Below are positions 53,200 to 62,501 of a stretch of 64,000 nucleotides of DNA, piece after piece. The notes below the pieces were generated by a model. That model did no database searches. It had not been told where the DNA came from and saw only the letters and a program-made list of their open reading frames with translations. Position 1 is the first letter of the stretch; the number at the start of each line of letters is the position of its first letter. Source of the stretch: Roseiarcus sp963824475 (GTDB taxonomy: Bacteria; Pseudomonadota; Alphaproteobacteria; Rhizobiales; Beijerinckiaceae). The DNA is taken from NCBI GenBank assembly GCA_963824475.1, contig CAWGPR010000005.1:434001-498000 (forward strand). The letters run 5' to 3'. Position numbers and translations under genes: made by a program.

Positions 53200-54633
53200 A
53201 TGACGCATTGGCCGCGGCGCGGGCGCATCGCTGGCCCGATCGTGATGATCGGCTTCGGATCGATCGGCAAGGGAACCCTGCCGCTGATCGAGCGCCACTT
53301 CGAATTCGACCAGGAGCGCTTCGTCGTCATCGATCCTGACGATTCCGACCGGAAGCTCTTGGACGACCGCGGCGTCGGCTTCGTCCATCTCGGCCTCACC
53401 CGCGACAATTATCGCGACGTGCTGCGCAAATACCTGACCGCGGGCGCAGGCCAGGGCTTCTGCGTCAACCTGTCGGTCGACACCTCCTCGCTCGACATCA
53501 TGCGCCATTGCCGCGAGATCGGCGCGCTCTACATCGACACCGTCGTCGAGCCTTGGCCGGGCTTCTATTACGACAAGTCGCTCGGAAACGAGTCGCGCAC
53601 CAACTACGCTTTGCGCGAGACGGTGCTGGCCGAACGCCGCAAGAATCCGGGCGGCTCGACCGCCATCTCCTGTTGCGGCGCCAATCCGGGCATGGTCTCC
53701 TGGCTCGTCAAGCAGGCGCTGGTCAATCTCGCCCAGGATCTTGGCGACAAGGCTCCCGAGCCGAAGACGAAGGACGAGTGGGGCCGTCTCGCTCAGCGCC
53801 TCGGCGTCAAGGGCGTGCATATCGCCGAACGCGACACCCAGCGCGCCAAAAGCCCGAAGCCGCGCAACGTGTTCGTCAACACCTGGTCGATCGAAGGCTT
53901 CTTGTCCGAAGGCATGCAGCCGGCGGAACTGGGCTGGGGGACGCACGAGAAATGGACGCCGGCGAACACGGGCTTCCATAGACAAGGCTGCGGCGCGGCG
54001 ATCTACCTCAACCAGCCCGGCGCCAACACGCGCGTGCGCTCATGGACCCCGACCGCCCGGGCTCAGTTCGGCTTCCTCGTCACCCACAACGAGTTGATCT
54101 CGATCGCCGATTATTACACCGTGCGCGACGAGAACGGCGAGGCGGTCTACCGGCCGACCTGCCACTACGCCTATCATCCGTGCGACGACGCGGTGCTGTC
54201 GCTGCACGAGCTGTTCGGTCGTGCGGGCGAGATCCAGACCGCCCATCATATCCTGGGTGAAGCCGAGATTCTCGACGGCATCGACGAATTGGGTGTGCTG
54301 CTCTACGGCCACGCCCGCAACGCCTATTGGTATGGCTCGCAGCTTTCGGTCGAGGAGACGCGCGCGCTCGCGCCCTATCAGAATGCGACCGGCATGCAGG
54401 TGACCTCCGCGGTCCTGGCCGGGATGGTCTGGGCGCTTGAGAATCCAAACGCCGGAATCGTCGAGGCCGACGAACTGGACTTCCGCCGCTGCCTCGAGAT
54501 TCAGACGCCCTATCTAGGGCCGGTCATCGGCGTCTACACGCACTGGACGCCGCTCGTGGGTCGCCCGGGACTCTTCCCCGAGGACATCGACGAGAGCGAT
54601 CCGTGGCAGTTCCGCAACGTGCTGGTGAGATAG
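53200..54633 (+). CDS. hss: Homospermidine synthase
   Basis: The 477-residue NAD-dependent enzyme makes homospermidine from putrescine (or putrescine and spermidine), the main long polyamine of many Hyphomicrobiales. The Rossmann start is GPIVMIGFGSIGKGTLPLIE. Catalytic-region segments include DTVVEPWPGFYYD, SCCGANPGMVSWLVKQAL and the ionic-slide acidic stretch with CHYAYHPCDDAVLSLHELFG. Length is normal for the bacterial enzyme. GAAGGAGA precedes the ATG. It appears to be a single-gene unit. Confidence 0.95.
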   Translation: MTHWPRRGRIAGPIVMIGFGSIGKGTLPLIERHFEFDQERFVVIDPDDSDRKLLDDRGVGFVHLGLTRDNYRDVLRKYLTAGAGQGFCVNLSVDTSSLDIMRHCREIGALYIDTVVEPWPGFYYDKSLGNESRTNYALRETVLAERRKNPGGSTAISCCGANPGMVSWLVKQALVNLAQDLGDKAPEPKTKDEWGRLAQRLGVKGVHIAERDTQRAKSPKPRNVFVNTWSIEGFLSEGMQPAELGWGTHEKWTPANTGFHRQGCGAAIYLNQPGANTRVRSWTPTARAQFGFLVTHNELISIADYYTVRDENGEAVYRPTCHYAYHPCDDAVLSLHELFGRAGEIQTAHHILGEAEILDGIDELGVLLYGHARNAYWYGSQLSVEETRALAPYQNATGMQVTSAVLAGMVWALENPNAGIVEADELDFRRCLEIQTPYLGPVIGVYTHWTPLVGRPGLFPEDIDESDPWQFRNVLVR

Positions 54634-55013
54634 GCGCCAGCACGCCCGCGGGCGAGTCAGTTCCCCTCGTTGTGAGCGATCACCGCGTTGCGCGCGACAA
54701 CCGCGCTGACAGCGGTTCGCGACGCGCCGATGAGCGCGCGAGCTCCATCAACGACGACAGCGCCAAGGCCGGGAAGGCCGTAGCGATTGAGGGGCGCAAG
54801 CTGCGCGCAGAGATCGTTGACGATGAGCGGCCGCTCGCTGCCGCGGCCGCCATTATGTGGGCACAACATGTTGGTTTCCAAATCACCGGGTTTCAGGTTG
54901 ATGCACAGATAGGATCTAGAAGTCTGATTTCAATGCATATCCATCTCGTACATCTGCGCGATTGAGTAAGGCGTAGTTCGACACGGCTGACTCCCCCCAT
55001 TGACCGCTCTACC
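54634..55013. other. 380-bp region with no supported gene
   Basis: Both strands have short open frames without good starts. On the minus strand one reads NDLCAQLAPLNRYGLPGLGA, protein-like but unassigned, and may be debris of the polysaccharide-export locus whose truncated gene ends at 55014. Confidence 0.4.
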
Positions 55014-55295
55014 TCAAGGTTCGGCGATGATTTTCTTCTCGACGAGCTTTCTTTCGACGGCGCGCGCCAGGTCGTCTTCCGTGCGCCCCGCCGCCTTGAT
55101 GCGGCCCACATACGGAAAGTTGATCGTACCGTCGGGCTCCACGCGCGTGGTCGTATCCAGTTCGGGATGATCGACGATCCTGATCGCGACAACGTCCGAG
55201 GTCGTCAGGACGCGGCCACCGGCCCGCGCCGCCGCGGCCCCTACCGCGGCCAAGAGCAGAACGGTGACGCAAATCGCCGGGTGAGTTATTCTCAT
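55014..55295 (-). pseudogene. Truncated polysaccharide export protein (Wza/ExoF type)
   Basis: The 93-residue product has a signal peptide (about 1-25, ICVTVLLLAAVGAAAARA) and the start of the polysaccharide export domain: LTTSDVVAIRIVDHPELDTT, then VEPDGTINFPYVGRIKAAGR and DDLARAVERKLVEKKIIAEP. Full proteins continue for 100-300 residues with SLBB domains; here a stop follows IIAEP. A protein-like continuation (VERSMGGVSRVELRLTQ) is in another frame, so a frameshift is possible. No other export genes lie in the window. It is likely non-functional. Confidence 0.65.
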
Positions 55296-55455
55296 CGTTG
55301 CACGCTTTCGATCCCACCGCGCCAGCCAGACGTTCGAACCCCGACGTCCTGCGACAATCCGACCGCCGGCAGAGGATCGACGCGCCACTGCGGCGCCCAT
55401 ACAATGCGTGCGCCGATCCGGGGGGCGCGCCTGCGATCAGAGGCTGTCGAAGACC

Positions 55456-56559
55456 ATGGCCGACCCGTTCGAATTGTGGCGCCTCATGTGGTCGACCGCA
55501 ATCTCACGTGGATTGGAGAACCTCGGCGAGGCCGCCCCAAACGCCGCGGCGCTGGAGCGAGAACACCAAGCGAGCGCGGTCGACTTGTCGTCCCTCGCCA
55601 CGCTTGGACAAATCCGCATCGAGCTGCCGACGATGGTGCTGCTCGAACGGAAGGAGCCTGTTGCGGCGAAGGCCGACCCCGTGCTCATCGTTGCGCCTTA
55701 CGCGGTTCATGAGGCGTCGATCGCCGACTTCGCCGATCGCCACAGCGTAGCTCAAGTCATCATCGAAGGCGGATCTGAATTCGTCGCTTTGACCTACTGG
55801 AAATCGGCGACCGCCGAGATGCGCGACTACGGCATAGACGTCCATCTCAGCGACCTGAATGTCGCCATCGACGACCTTGGCGGCCGCGCGTCTCTCGTGG
55901 GGCTGTGTCAGGGCGGCTGGCTGGCCGCAGCCTACGCCGCGCGCTTTCCGCGAAAGGTCGTCAAGCTGGTCCTAGCGGGCGCTCCAATCGACCTCCACGC
56001 GGCAGAATCGCGCATCACGCAAGCCCTTGCCTCGGTCTCCACGGCGTCAATCGCCCAGGCCCTGGCGCTTGCCGGCGGGCGGGTTCGGGGATCTTTGTCC
56101 TACGCGCTGTGGTCGGATGGCTTGTTGCAGGACTTCACCGCGGAAGCGGCGCTGCAAGACGTGAGCGATCCGGCGCTCGTCGAAAAGTTCACGGCCTGGA
56201 ACGCACGGGCCGTCGATCTGCCCGGCGCCTATTTCCTTCAGTGCGCGGAATGGATATTTCGCGAAAACCGGCTGGCGCGCGGCTCATTTCCCAACCTTGG
56301 ACGCCAGAGCCCGCTGTCCGACATCTCGGCGCCGATTTTTGTCTTGGCAGCCGCGGACGACGAGATTGTCTCGGTTCCGCAAGCGACCGCAGTCAAGTCG
56401 CTATGCACCGGAACAAGCGTCGACATCCGCGTCGAGCCGGGGCGGCATCTGTCGCTGTATATGGGGCGGCGAACGCTCGATACCGCATGGCGCGATATCG
56501 CGCGCTGGCTGAGGCGATCGGACGCCTCAATCCCTGCAGGCTCACGGCAATTTGTCTAG
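55456..56559 (+). CDS. Alpha/beta hydrolase related to PHA synthases/depolymerases
   Basis: This 367-residue protein has a nucleophile elbow SLVGLCQGGWLAAAYAARFP (Cys near 152), Asp in LAAADDEIVSVPQ and His in VEPGRHLSLYMG. A Cys in this elbow is typical of PHA synthases and intracellular PHA depolymerases, and the sequence VLIVAPYAVHEASIADFADR also recalls them. It is too short for a standard PhaC, so it may be a PhaC-like hydrolase of unknown substrate. It fits with phaZ elsewhere in the window but is not linked to it. Confidence 0.75.
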   Translation: MADPFELWRLMWSTAISRGLENLGEAAPNAAALEREHQASAVDLSSLATLGQIRIELPTMVLLERKEPVAAKADPVLIVAPYAVHEASIADFADRHSVAQVIIEGGSEFVALTYWKSATAEMRDYGIDVHLSDLNVAIDDLGGRASLVGLCQGGWLAAAYAARFPRKVVKLVLAGAPIDLHAAESRITQALASVSTASIAQALALAGGRVRGSLSYALWSDGLLQDFTAEAALQDVSDPALVEKFTAWNARAVDLPGAYFLQCAEWIFRENRLARGSFPNLGRQSPLSDISAPIFVLAAADDEIVSVPQATAVKSLCTGTSVDIRVEPGRHLSLYMGRRTLDTAWRDIARWLRRSDASIPAGSRQFV

Positions 56560-56671
56560 GCGATCAGTTCCGCTCAAGGGGATTCCATCGAAGCCGCGCC
56601 AATCGTCGCAAACGCGAATTCACAAGCTGGACCAATTTGACCACGGCGCGCTGCGCAACTAAAGGAGCGTC

Positions 56672-56911
56672 ATGTCTCGCACGGTCAATCTCCATGAAGC
56701 CAAGGCCCGTTTCTCGACTCTGGTCGAGGCCGCCGAACGCGGCGAAGAAATCATCATCGCCAAGAACGGCGTCGCGAAAGCCCGCCTCACGCCGATTGGT
56801 CCACTGAAGCGAGTGCGCAAGCCGTCTGGACTCCTCACCATCAGCTACATCGCCGAGGACTTTGATGCGCCGGACCCCGAGTTGACTCGCCTGTACGAGG
56901 CCGAGGCGTGA
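56672..56911 (+). CDS. Phd/YefM-type antitoxin
   Basis: The 79-residue protein has the PhdYeFM pattern: SRTVNLHEAKARFSTLVEAA, GEEIIIAKNGVAKARLTPI, then a flexible toxin-binding C-terminus (YIAEDFDAPDPELTRLYE). It binds its own promoter and neutralises the PIN toxin encoded next. AAAGGAG precedes the ATG, and the toxin start overlaps its stop (GTGA). Confidence 0.93.
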   Translation: MSRTVNLHEAKARFSTLVEAAERGEEIIIAKNGVAKARLTPIGPLKRVRKPSGLLTISYIAEDFDAPDPELTRLYEAEA

Positions 56912-57288
56912 GCCTCCTCCTCGACACGCAAGTGTTTCTCTGGTTCGAGAGCGGATCCGCGAAGCTCTCCGATTTCCTGCGCAGAACGATCGGCCTGGAA
57001 CGGGATGTCTACGTCAGCGCGGCGTCATTCCTGGAAATCGCGATCAAGCAACGGGCCGGCAAGGTCGCGTTTGAGGGATCGCCACGCGCCGCCGCGCTCG
57101 CGGCGGGCTTCTCCGAACTCGCAATCGGCGGGCCGGACGCGGAAACGGCGAGCGCGCTCAATTGGGATAATCGCGACCCATTCGACCGCATGCTGGTCGC
57201 CCATTGCCTCAACCGCGATCTCGCGCTCGTCACCGGTGACCCTCGCTTTCGCGCGCGCAACGATATCGCCGTGATGTGGGCCGGATAG
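56908..57288 (+). CDS. vapC: VapC-type PIN-domain toxin
   Basis: This 126-residue PIN-domain ribonuclease has its acidic metal ligands in LLLDTQVFLWF (first Asp), AASFLEIAIKQRAG (Glu), and NRDPFDRMLVAHCL and LVTGDPRF (late Asps). Such toxins cut tRNA or rRNA when freed from the antitoxin. It starts with GTG at 56908 inside the antitoxin stop codon. A MITE-like repeat starts 47 bp downstream. Confidence 0.93.
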   Translation: MSLLLDTQVFLWFESGSAKLSDFLRRTIGLERDVYVSAASFLEIAIKQRAGKVAFEGSPRAAALAAGFSELAIGGPDAETASALNWDNRDPFDRMLVAHCLNRDLALVTGDPRFRARNDIAVMWAG

Positions 57289-57334
57289 GCTTCAGTCGAA
57301 GCCAGCGTCACGGGTCCGCTCGCGGAGGCTCGGT

Positions 57335-57485
57335 CTAGAGCGAGATGCGGTCGGATGGAATCGTCATCGCGAGGAGCGAAGCGACGCGGCGATCCAGAGC
57401 TGCCGCTCCGGCCCTTCATTCCCTGGATTGCTTCGCTTCGCTCGCAATGACGAGCCTGGTTCGACCTCATCACATCTCGCTCTAG
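57335..57485. repeat. MITE-like palindromic element with 13-bp terminal inverted repeats
   Basis: CTAGAGCGAGATG (57335-57347) and CATCTCGCTCTAG (57473-57485) are exact inverted repeats that close a 151-bp element. Inside, arms 57362-57396 and 57423-57452 form a long imperfect hairpin with the GATTGCTTCGCTTCGCTCGC sequence shared with other copies. The right terminus supplies the stop codon of mtnK. Confidence 0.8.
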
Positions 57486-58750
57486 TTATAGGCCCGGGCG
57501 CGCTCCATCGACCGCGCAGCGACCGCGACGTCGCTCATGCCGGAGAAGCCTTTGGCGCCCAGCATCAGTTCGCGGGCGAGCGTGAGCGCCTTGGTCTCGC
57601 AGCGGGCGCGGCGTTCCGGGTCGGCGATCAATTCGAGGTCCTCGACATGGGCGAGGCCGAGGATGCGGCGGATCATCTTCGCCGCCCCGAAGCCGAGCGT
57701 ATCCTCGAACAGGACGCGCATGAAGCGCGTCCGCTCCTTCTCCATCGCCGCACGATCGTCGGGCGAGACGAAGAGGCTCGCTGGATAGGCGTCGCCCGCC
57801 GGCGCCGCGCGCCACAATTCAAGAAAGCGTTGCTCGAACCCCGACCAGACCCGCTCCGCCTGCGCCAGAATCCAATTCCGATAGGCGTCGCGAGCGCGCG
57901 GCGCCGCCTCGTGCCCCTCTTGCGCGAAGAAGGCCAGTAGAAGATTGCCGATGACCGCGCCGACGTCGAAGCCGATCGGCCCGATGAAGGCGAATTCGGG
58001 GTCGATGACGCGCGTGTCGTCGGGCGTCGCCATGATCGACCCGGTGTGCAAGTCGCCGTGGATCAGCGCCTCAGCGCTCGTCATGAACCGATATTTCAGC
58101 GCCTGCGCGGCGACTTTCAGCGCGCTGTCGCGCTCGAACGCGCGCTTTTGCTTATCGAGCCAGGGACTCGTCCAGCGATTGAGCGGCGCCTCGCGATAAG
58201 GGTCGGTGAAGACGAGATCCTCGGTGATCTTGCACAAGGCCGTGTTGGGCGCGAACAGTTCGAGACGCGCCTTATGCTCGGCCGCCGTCCCAGCGAGGAC
58301 GGACGTGTTGAACAGGGTCGCAGCGAGAAACCGCGCGATGTCGTCGGCGAAGCGCGGATATTCGACGCCGCGAATGAGCCCTTTGCGCATGATGACGTGC
58401 GGCCGGAGATATTCCATCACGATCATCGCCTGGGCGCGATCGAAATGGAAAATCTCGGGCGCGAGCCCCGGCGCATGCCGGGCCTGCTCCATGAGCGCGT
58501 TATATTCGAACCATGACCGCTCGAGCGGTAGGGGCCAGGATTCGCCGACAAGCCGCACATAGGGCAGCGCCTGCTTGACGACGACGCCGTCGCTCTCGCC
58601 TTCGACAATGAAGATGAGATTGAGATTTCCGTCGCCGACCTCGCGAATCCGCCATCCCGACGGTTCGCCGCCGAGCCGTTCGCGAACCGCTGGAATTTCG
58701 CCGAGCGCGCCTGCGAGGCGCGAGCCGTCGACGGGCGCGTAACTCGCCAT
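57482..58750 (-). CDS. mtnK: S-methyl-5-thioribose kinase
   Basis: The 422-residue protein-kinase-like enzyme phosphorylates 5-methylthioribose at C1 for methionine salvage. Motifs: VGDGNLNLIFIVEG (nucleotide loop), VVVKQALPYVRLVGESWPL (Lys), ALIHGDLHTGSIM (catalytic loop, near 230) and VIDPEFAFIGPIGFDVGAVI (metal-binding DPE). The last gene of an operon with a ribose-type ABC importer, 5 bp after the permease. The stop codon lies in the terminal repeat of a MITE-like element, so the natural C-terminus may have been altered. Confidence 0.95.
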   Translation of the reverse strand: MASYAPVDGSRLAGALGEIPAVRERLGGEPSGWRIREVGDGNLNLIFIVEGESDGVVVKQALPYVRLVGESWPLPLERSWFEYNALMEQARHAPGLAPEIFHFDRAQAMIVMEYLRPHVIMRKGLIRGVEYPRFADDIARFLAATLFNTSVLAGTAAEHKARLELFAPNTALCKITEDLVFTDPYREAPLNRWTSPWLDKQKRAFERDSALKVAAQALKYRFMTSAEALIHGDLHTGSIMATPDDTRVIDPEFAFIGPIGFDVGAVIGNLLLAFFAQEGHEAAPRARDAYRNWILAQAERVWSGFEQRFLELWRAAPAGDAYPASLFVSPDDRAAMEKERTRFMRVLFEDTLGFGAAKMIRRILGLAHVEDLELIADPERRARCETKALTLARELMLGAKGFSGMSDVAVAARSMERARAYN

Positions 58751-58755
58751 CCGGC

Positions 58756-59793
58756 TCAGCCGGCGCGCTCGCCGCTTCGCGCCGTCCGCAACCGTTCGGC
58801 GTAGACGTTGATGATGAGCGCGATAAGCAGAATGAGGCCGCGGATGAGGATTTTGAGGAAGCTGTCGATCTTCACGTAGTCGAGACCGTTGTTGAGGACG
58901 CCGAGCACGAACAGGCCGACGATCGTGTTGCCGATGCCGCCGCGTCCGCCGAAGAGGCTCGTGCCGCCGACCACCACGGCGGCGATGGCGTCGAGCAGGA
59001 AGGTGTCGAATTCGTTCTGCTGGGCGCTGCCGAAATAGGCGACGCCGATCATGCCGGCGACGCCCGAGCACATGGCGGAGATCACCATGACCGCGCCGAC
59101 GATCAGGCGAACGTTGACGCCCGAATATTCCGCCGCCTCGCGATTTCCCCCGACCATGTAGACGTAGCGGCCGAAGCGCGTGTAGGTCAGCACGAGATGG
59201 GCGACGAGCAGGAAGATCGCGGCGACAAGGATGATCCACGGCACGCCGAAAATCGATTTGGACCCGAGCGTCAGAATGAAGGTTGGAACCGTATAGGCGA
59301 TCTGGCCGCGCACCAGCACCGCCGAGATGCCGGCGCCGATCTGCATCATCGCCAACGTCATGATAAAGGACGGGATGCCGATGCGGGTGACGCCGAAGGC
59401 GGTGATAAGGCCGAGCGCGCAGCAGGCAACCAGGGCCAGAATGATGGCGACCGCGCCGGGCATCGGCAGATTGGCGATGTTCACATAGTCGGGCTGCAAC
59501 GTGAAATAGGTGAGCACGATCGCCGTGGCGTTGGCGATCGCGCCGACGGAGAGGTCGATCTCGGCGGTGAGGATGACGAAGGTCAGGCCGACAGCGATGA
59601 TCGCGGTGACCGACACCTGCTGAAGGATGTTCTCCAGATTGCCGAGCGAGGCGAAAGACGGGCTCGCAATGCTGAAGAAGGCGACGAGCGCGATCAGGGT
59701 TATGAAGGGGGCGATGTTGCGGAGCTGATCGCGCAGGAAATCGCCGAGGCGAAAGGCGCGTGTGGATCTGACCTCGGCGCTCTGCATATCCAT
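58756..59793 (-). CDS. Ribose-type ABC transporter permease (probable methylthioribose uptake)
   Basis: The 345-residue inner-membrane protein has about ten helices and BPD_transp_2 features: VGLTFVILTAEIDLSVGAIA and the coupling region VGGNREAAEYSGVNVRLI, AAVVVGGTSLFGGRGGIGNT. It forms a homodimeric channel with the ATPase encoded 20 bp upstream. Its place between that ATPase and mtnK implies 5-methylthioribose or a close analogue as substrate. Confidence 0.92.
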   Translation of the reverse strand: MDMQSAEVRSTRAFRLGDFLRDQLRNIAPFITLIALVAFFSIASPSFASLGNLENILQQVSVTAIIAVGLTFVILTAEIDLSVGAIANATAIVLTYFTLQPDYVNIANLPMPGAVAIILALVACCALGLITAFGVTRIGIPSFIMTLAMMQIGAGISAVLVRGQIAYTVPTFILTLGSKSIFGVPWIILVAAIFLLVAHLVLTYTRFGRYVYMVGGNREAAEYSGVNVRLIVGAVMVISAMCSGVAGMIGVAYFGSAQQNEFDTFLLDAIAAVVVGGTSLFGGRGGIGNTIVGLFVLGVLNNGLDYVKIDSFLKILIRGLILLIALIINVYAERLRTARSGERAG

Positions 59794-59813
59794 CTTAAGA
59801 CTTGATCCTATCG

Positions 59814-61304
59814 TCAGGCGGCGGCGAGCAGCCGATCCTTGCTGATCGCTTCGCCGGCGAACTCATGCGCGATCTCGCCCTTTCGCATCACCAGCACCCG
59901 GTCCGCCAGCGAAAGCACGGTTTCCGGCTCGGTCGAGAAGACAACGATGGCGATGCCCTGATCGCGCAAGCCGCGCACGATCCTGACCACGTCCTCCTTG
60001 GCGCCGACGTCCATGCCGCGCGTCGGTTCAGCCAGCAGCAGGATGCGCGGCGGGTGGGTGAGCCATTTCGCCAGCGCGACCTTCTGTTGATTTCCTCCCG
60101 AAAGGCCGCCCAGGCGCCACTCGACGCTGGGAGGGCGAATGTCGAGGTTCTTGACTTGCGCCCTGGCGATCTCCCGCTCGCGGTCCGGCTTCTGCAGCCA
60201 CTTCGACAGGCGCTCGAGGATCGCGATCGATATGTTCTTGTACACGGGCTCGTCGCCGAACAGCATCGCGCGGCGGCTCTCTGCGACATAAGCGACGCCC
60301 GCCTTCTTGGCCGCCGTCGTGCTCTTGAGCGTCTTCGCCTCGCCGTCGATCTCGAGCGATCCGCTCTCGGGTCGAAACCGACCGAACAGCGTGCGCGCCA
60401 ATTCGAGCTGGCCGCAACCCATGAAGCCGTAAATCCCGAGAACCTCGCCCGCGCGCGCCTCGAAGGTCAGATTGCGATAAGAAGGCGCGAGCGTCAGATC
60501 CTTTGCGCGCAGCACGACCGGCGCCTCGGGGCGGCTTAAGAGCTTGATCTCGCCGAGATAGCTCTCCTCCAATTCCTCGCGGCCCAAGCCGATCATCCGT
60601 TCGATGATCCAGCCCTTGTCGATCTCCGGCGAGACCTCCGCTGTCGCGACCTTGCGGCCGTTGCGGAAGATGGTGATCGCATTCGAGATCTTGAGAATGT
60701 CGTCGAGGAAATGCGAGATGAAGACGATGCTTCGGCCGCCCTCGCGTAAGCGCGCGAGAACGCCGAACAGACGTTCGATCTCAGGCGGAGACAGCGCCGA
60801 CGTCGGCTCGTCGAGGATGATGATGCGCGCGCCCGAGAACAGCACGCGCGAGAGCTCGACCAGCTGCTGCACGCCGATCGGGAAATCGCCAAGGCGCGCC
60901 CGAGGATCGATGTCGAGGCCGAGGTTCTTCAATTGCTCGGCGGCGCTGTCGGCCATCCGCCGCCAGGCGACGACGCCTGCCCGATTCACAGGCTGCGTCC
61001 CGAGAAAGACGTTCTCGGCGACGCTCAGTTCCGGCGCGACGCTGAGCTCCTGATGCACCATGCCGATGCCGGCGGCCAGCGCGTCGCGCGACGAGCGGAA
61101 ATGCACCGCCTTGCCGTCGACGCGCATGGTCCCGGAATCGGCCGGATGGACGCCGGCGATGATCTTCATCATCGTGCTTTTGCCGGCGCCGTTTTCGCCG
61201 GCTAACCCATGAATCTGGCCGGCGTTGAGCGCAAAATCGACTCCCCGAAGCGCCTCGACGCCGCCAAACGACTTCGACACGTCGGTCAGTTCAAGCAGCG
61301 CCAT
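59814..61304 (-). CDS. Ribose-type ABC transporter ATP-binding protein (two ATPase domains)
   Basis: The 496-residue protein contains two ABC domains. First: Walker A GLAGENGAGKSTMMK (about 32-46), signature LSRVLFSGARI-type region, Walker B IIILDEPTSAL. Second: degenerate Walker A region VLGIYGFMGCGQLELARTLF, signature LSGGNQQKVALAKWL, Walker B ILLLAEPTRGMDVGAK. This is the RbsA/MglA layout, in which one half is less active. It powers uptake together with the adjacent permease and binding protein. Confidence 0.95.
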   Translation of the reverse strand: MALLELTDVSKSFGGVEALRGVDFALNAGQIHGLAGENGAGKSTMMKIIAGVHPADSGTMRVDGKAVHFRSSRDALAAGIGMVHQELSVAPELSVAENVFLGTQPVNRAGVVAWRRMADSAAEQLKNLGLDIDPRARLGDFPIGVQQLVELSRVLFSGARIIILDEPTSALSPPEIERLFGVLARLREGGRSIVFISHFLDDILKISNAITIFRNGRKVATAEVSPEIDKGWIIERMIGLGREELEESYLGEIKLLSRPEAPVVLRAKDLTLAPSYRNLTFEARAGEVLGIYGFMGCGQLELARTLFGRFRPESGSLEIDGEAKTLKSTTAAKKAGVAYVAESRRAMLFGDEPVYKNISIAILERLSKWLQKPDREREIARAQVKNLDIRPPSVEWRLGGLSGGNQQKVALAKWLTHPPRILLLAEPTRGMDVGAKEDVVRIVRGLRDQGIAIVVFSTEPETVLSLADRVLVMRKGEIAHEFAGEAISKDRLLAAA

Positions 61305-61320
61305 CGGGGGTTCGATACGA

Positions 61321-62358
61321 TCAGATCAGGAATTGCTCCTCCATCCAGAGCATGCCGTCGGCGTTGGCCTTGGTGACGACCGGGCCGTCGGTGACGATGT
61401 TCTTCGGGATGTCCGTTCCCGTCTTGGCGCCGTTCACGACCGCGGAGACGCCCGCAATGATCGCGCCGCCATGGATGCGGCACGATGGATTGCGGACCGT
61501 GGCGTACATTTGGCCCGCCTGCACGGCCTTGATCGCCGGCGGCATCGCGTCCACGCCGCCGATCTTCGTCTCGGTGCGGCCCTTCGCCTGCATCACCTTA
61601 TAGGCGGCGAGCGCCATGTCGTCGTTGTGGAAGAACGCCGCGTCGATCTTCGGATACTTGGTCAGAAGCGTCTCCCAGATGCGCGCGACCTTGGTGACGT
61701 CCCAGTCGGCAGGCTGCTCGTCGAGCACCTGGATCTTCGGGAACTTCGAGACCACGGATTTGAAACCCCTGGCCCGTCCCTGCGCGCCGGTATGGCCAAG
61801 CGCGCCCTGAGTCATCACCATGGTGCCTTCGCCGTTGATGGCGTTGACGAGCGCCTGGGTGACGGACGCCCCCATGAATTCATTGTCGGGCGCGAGGAAC
61901 GTGTGCACGTTGATGGTGTCGAGCGGCGCGATCAGCGTATCCATGTCGATGACCGGAATGCCGGCGTCGATCATCTTGTTGACCGGGGCGGTCAGCGTGC
62001 CGATGCCGAACGCCTGGATGGCGACGAAATCCCACTTCTGCGAGGCCATGTTGTTGATCGCGGCGCGCTGCTTCACCGCATCGAGTTGGCCGTCGAACCA
62101 GGTCACGTCGACGTTGAACAGCTTGCCCCAATATTCCGCCGCCTGCTTGCCCTGGGCGCACCAGGTCGCCTGCAATCCGGCGTTGGAAAAAGCGGCCTTG
62201 AGCGGCTTTTCCGACCTGCCGGCCTCTTTGGCCATCGCCGCGGCTACGAGGGGATTGAAGCCAAAGCCGCCAAACAAGGCCGCGGCCCCTGCCCCCGCGG
62301 CGGCAGCCTGGATCAGCTTGCGGCGATCCTGCGAAACATTTGTCTCTGAGTTGGTCAT
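61321..62358 (-). CDS. Ribose-type ABC transporter substrate-binding protein
   Basis: The 345-residue protein carries a twin-arginine-like signal (SQDRRKLIQAAAAGAGAAAL, about 9-28), unusual for this class, and belongs to the periplasmic binding protein 4 family (KAAFSNAGLQATWCAQGKQA, VIDMDTLIAPLDT, FHNDDMALAAYKVM). First gene of the uptake-mtnK operon, so it sets the substrate: 5-methylthioribose is inferred from the kinase. Tat export would mean it folds in the cytoplasm. Confidence 0.9.
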   Translation of the reverse strand: MTNSETNVSQDRRKLIQAAAAGAGAAALFGGFGFNPLVAAAMAKEAGRSEKPLKAAFSNAGLQATWCAQGKQAAEYWGKLFNVDVTWFDGQLDAVKQRAAINNMASQKWDFVAIQAFGIGTLTAPVNKMIDAGIPVIDMDTLIAPLDTINVHTFLAPDNEFMGASVTQALVNAINGEGTMVMTQGALGHTGAQGRARGFKSVVSKFPKIQVLDEQPADWDVTKVARIWETLLTKYPKIDAAFFHNDDMALAAYKVMQAKGRTETKIGGVDAMPPAIKAVQAGQMYATVRNPSCRIHGGAIIAGVSAVVNGAKTGTDIPKNIVTDGPVVTKANADGMLWMEEQFLI

Positions 62359-62501
62359 GTATTTCCTCCCTGCGACCCGGCGCTCCTAGCCGTTCGTCGT
62401 CACACACGCGACCATGGCATAGAACGTTATTGCGATTCAATACCCAGGGCCACATGGGAAATGCGCGAGCGGCATGCGCCTCGCGGCATGGACGCCGCGC
62501 G

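Noticed and set aside
57335..57485. Insertion sequence
   Set aside because: At 151 bp with no coding capacity it can only be a non-autonomous element; no matching transposase is in the window.
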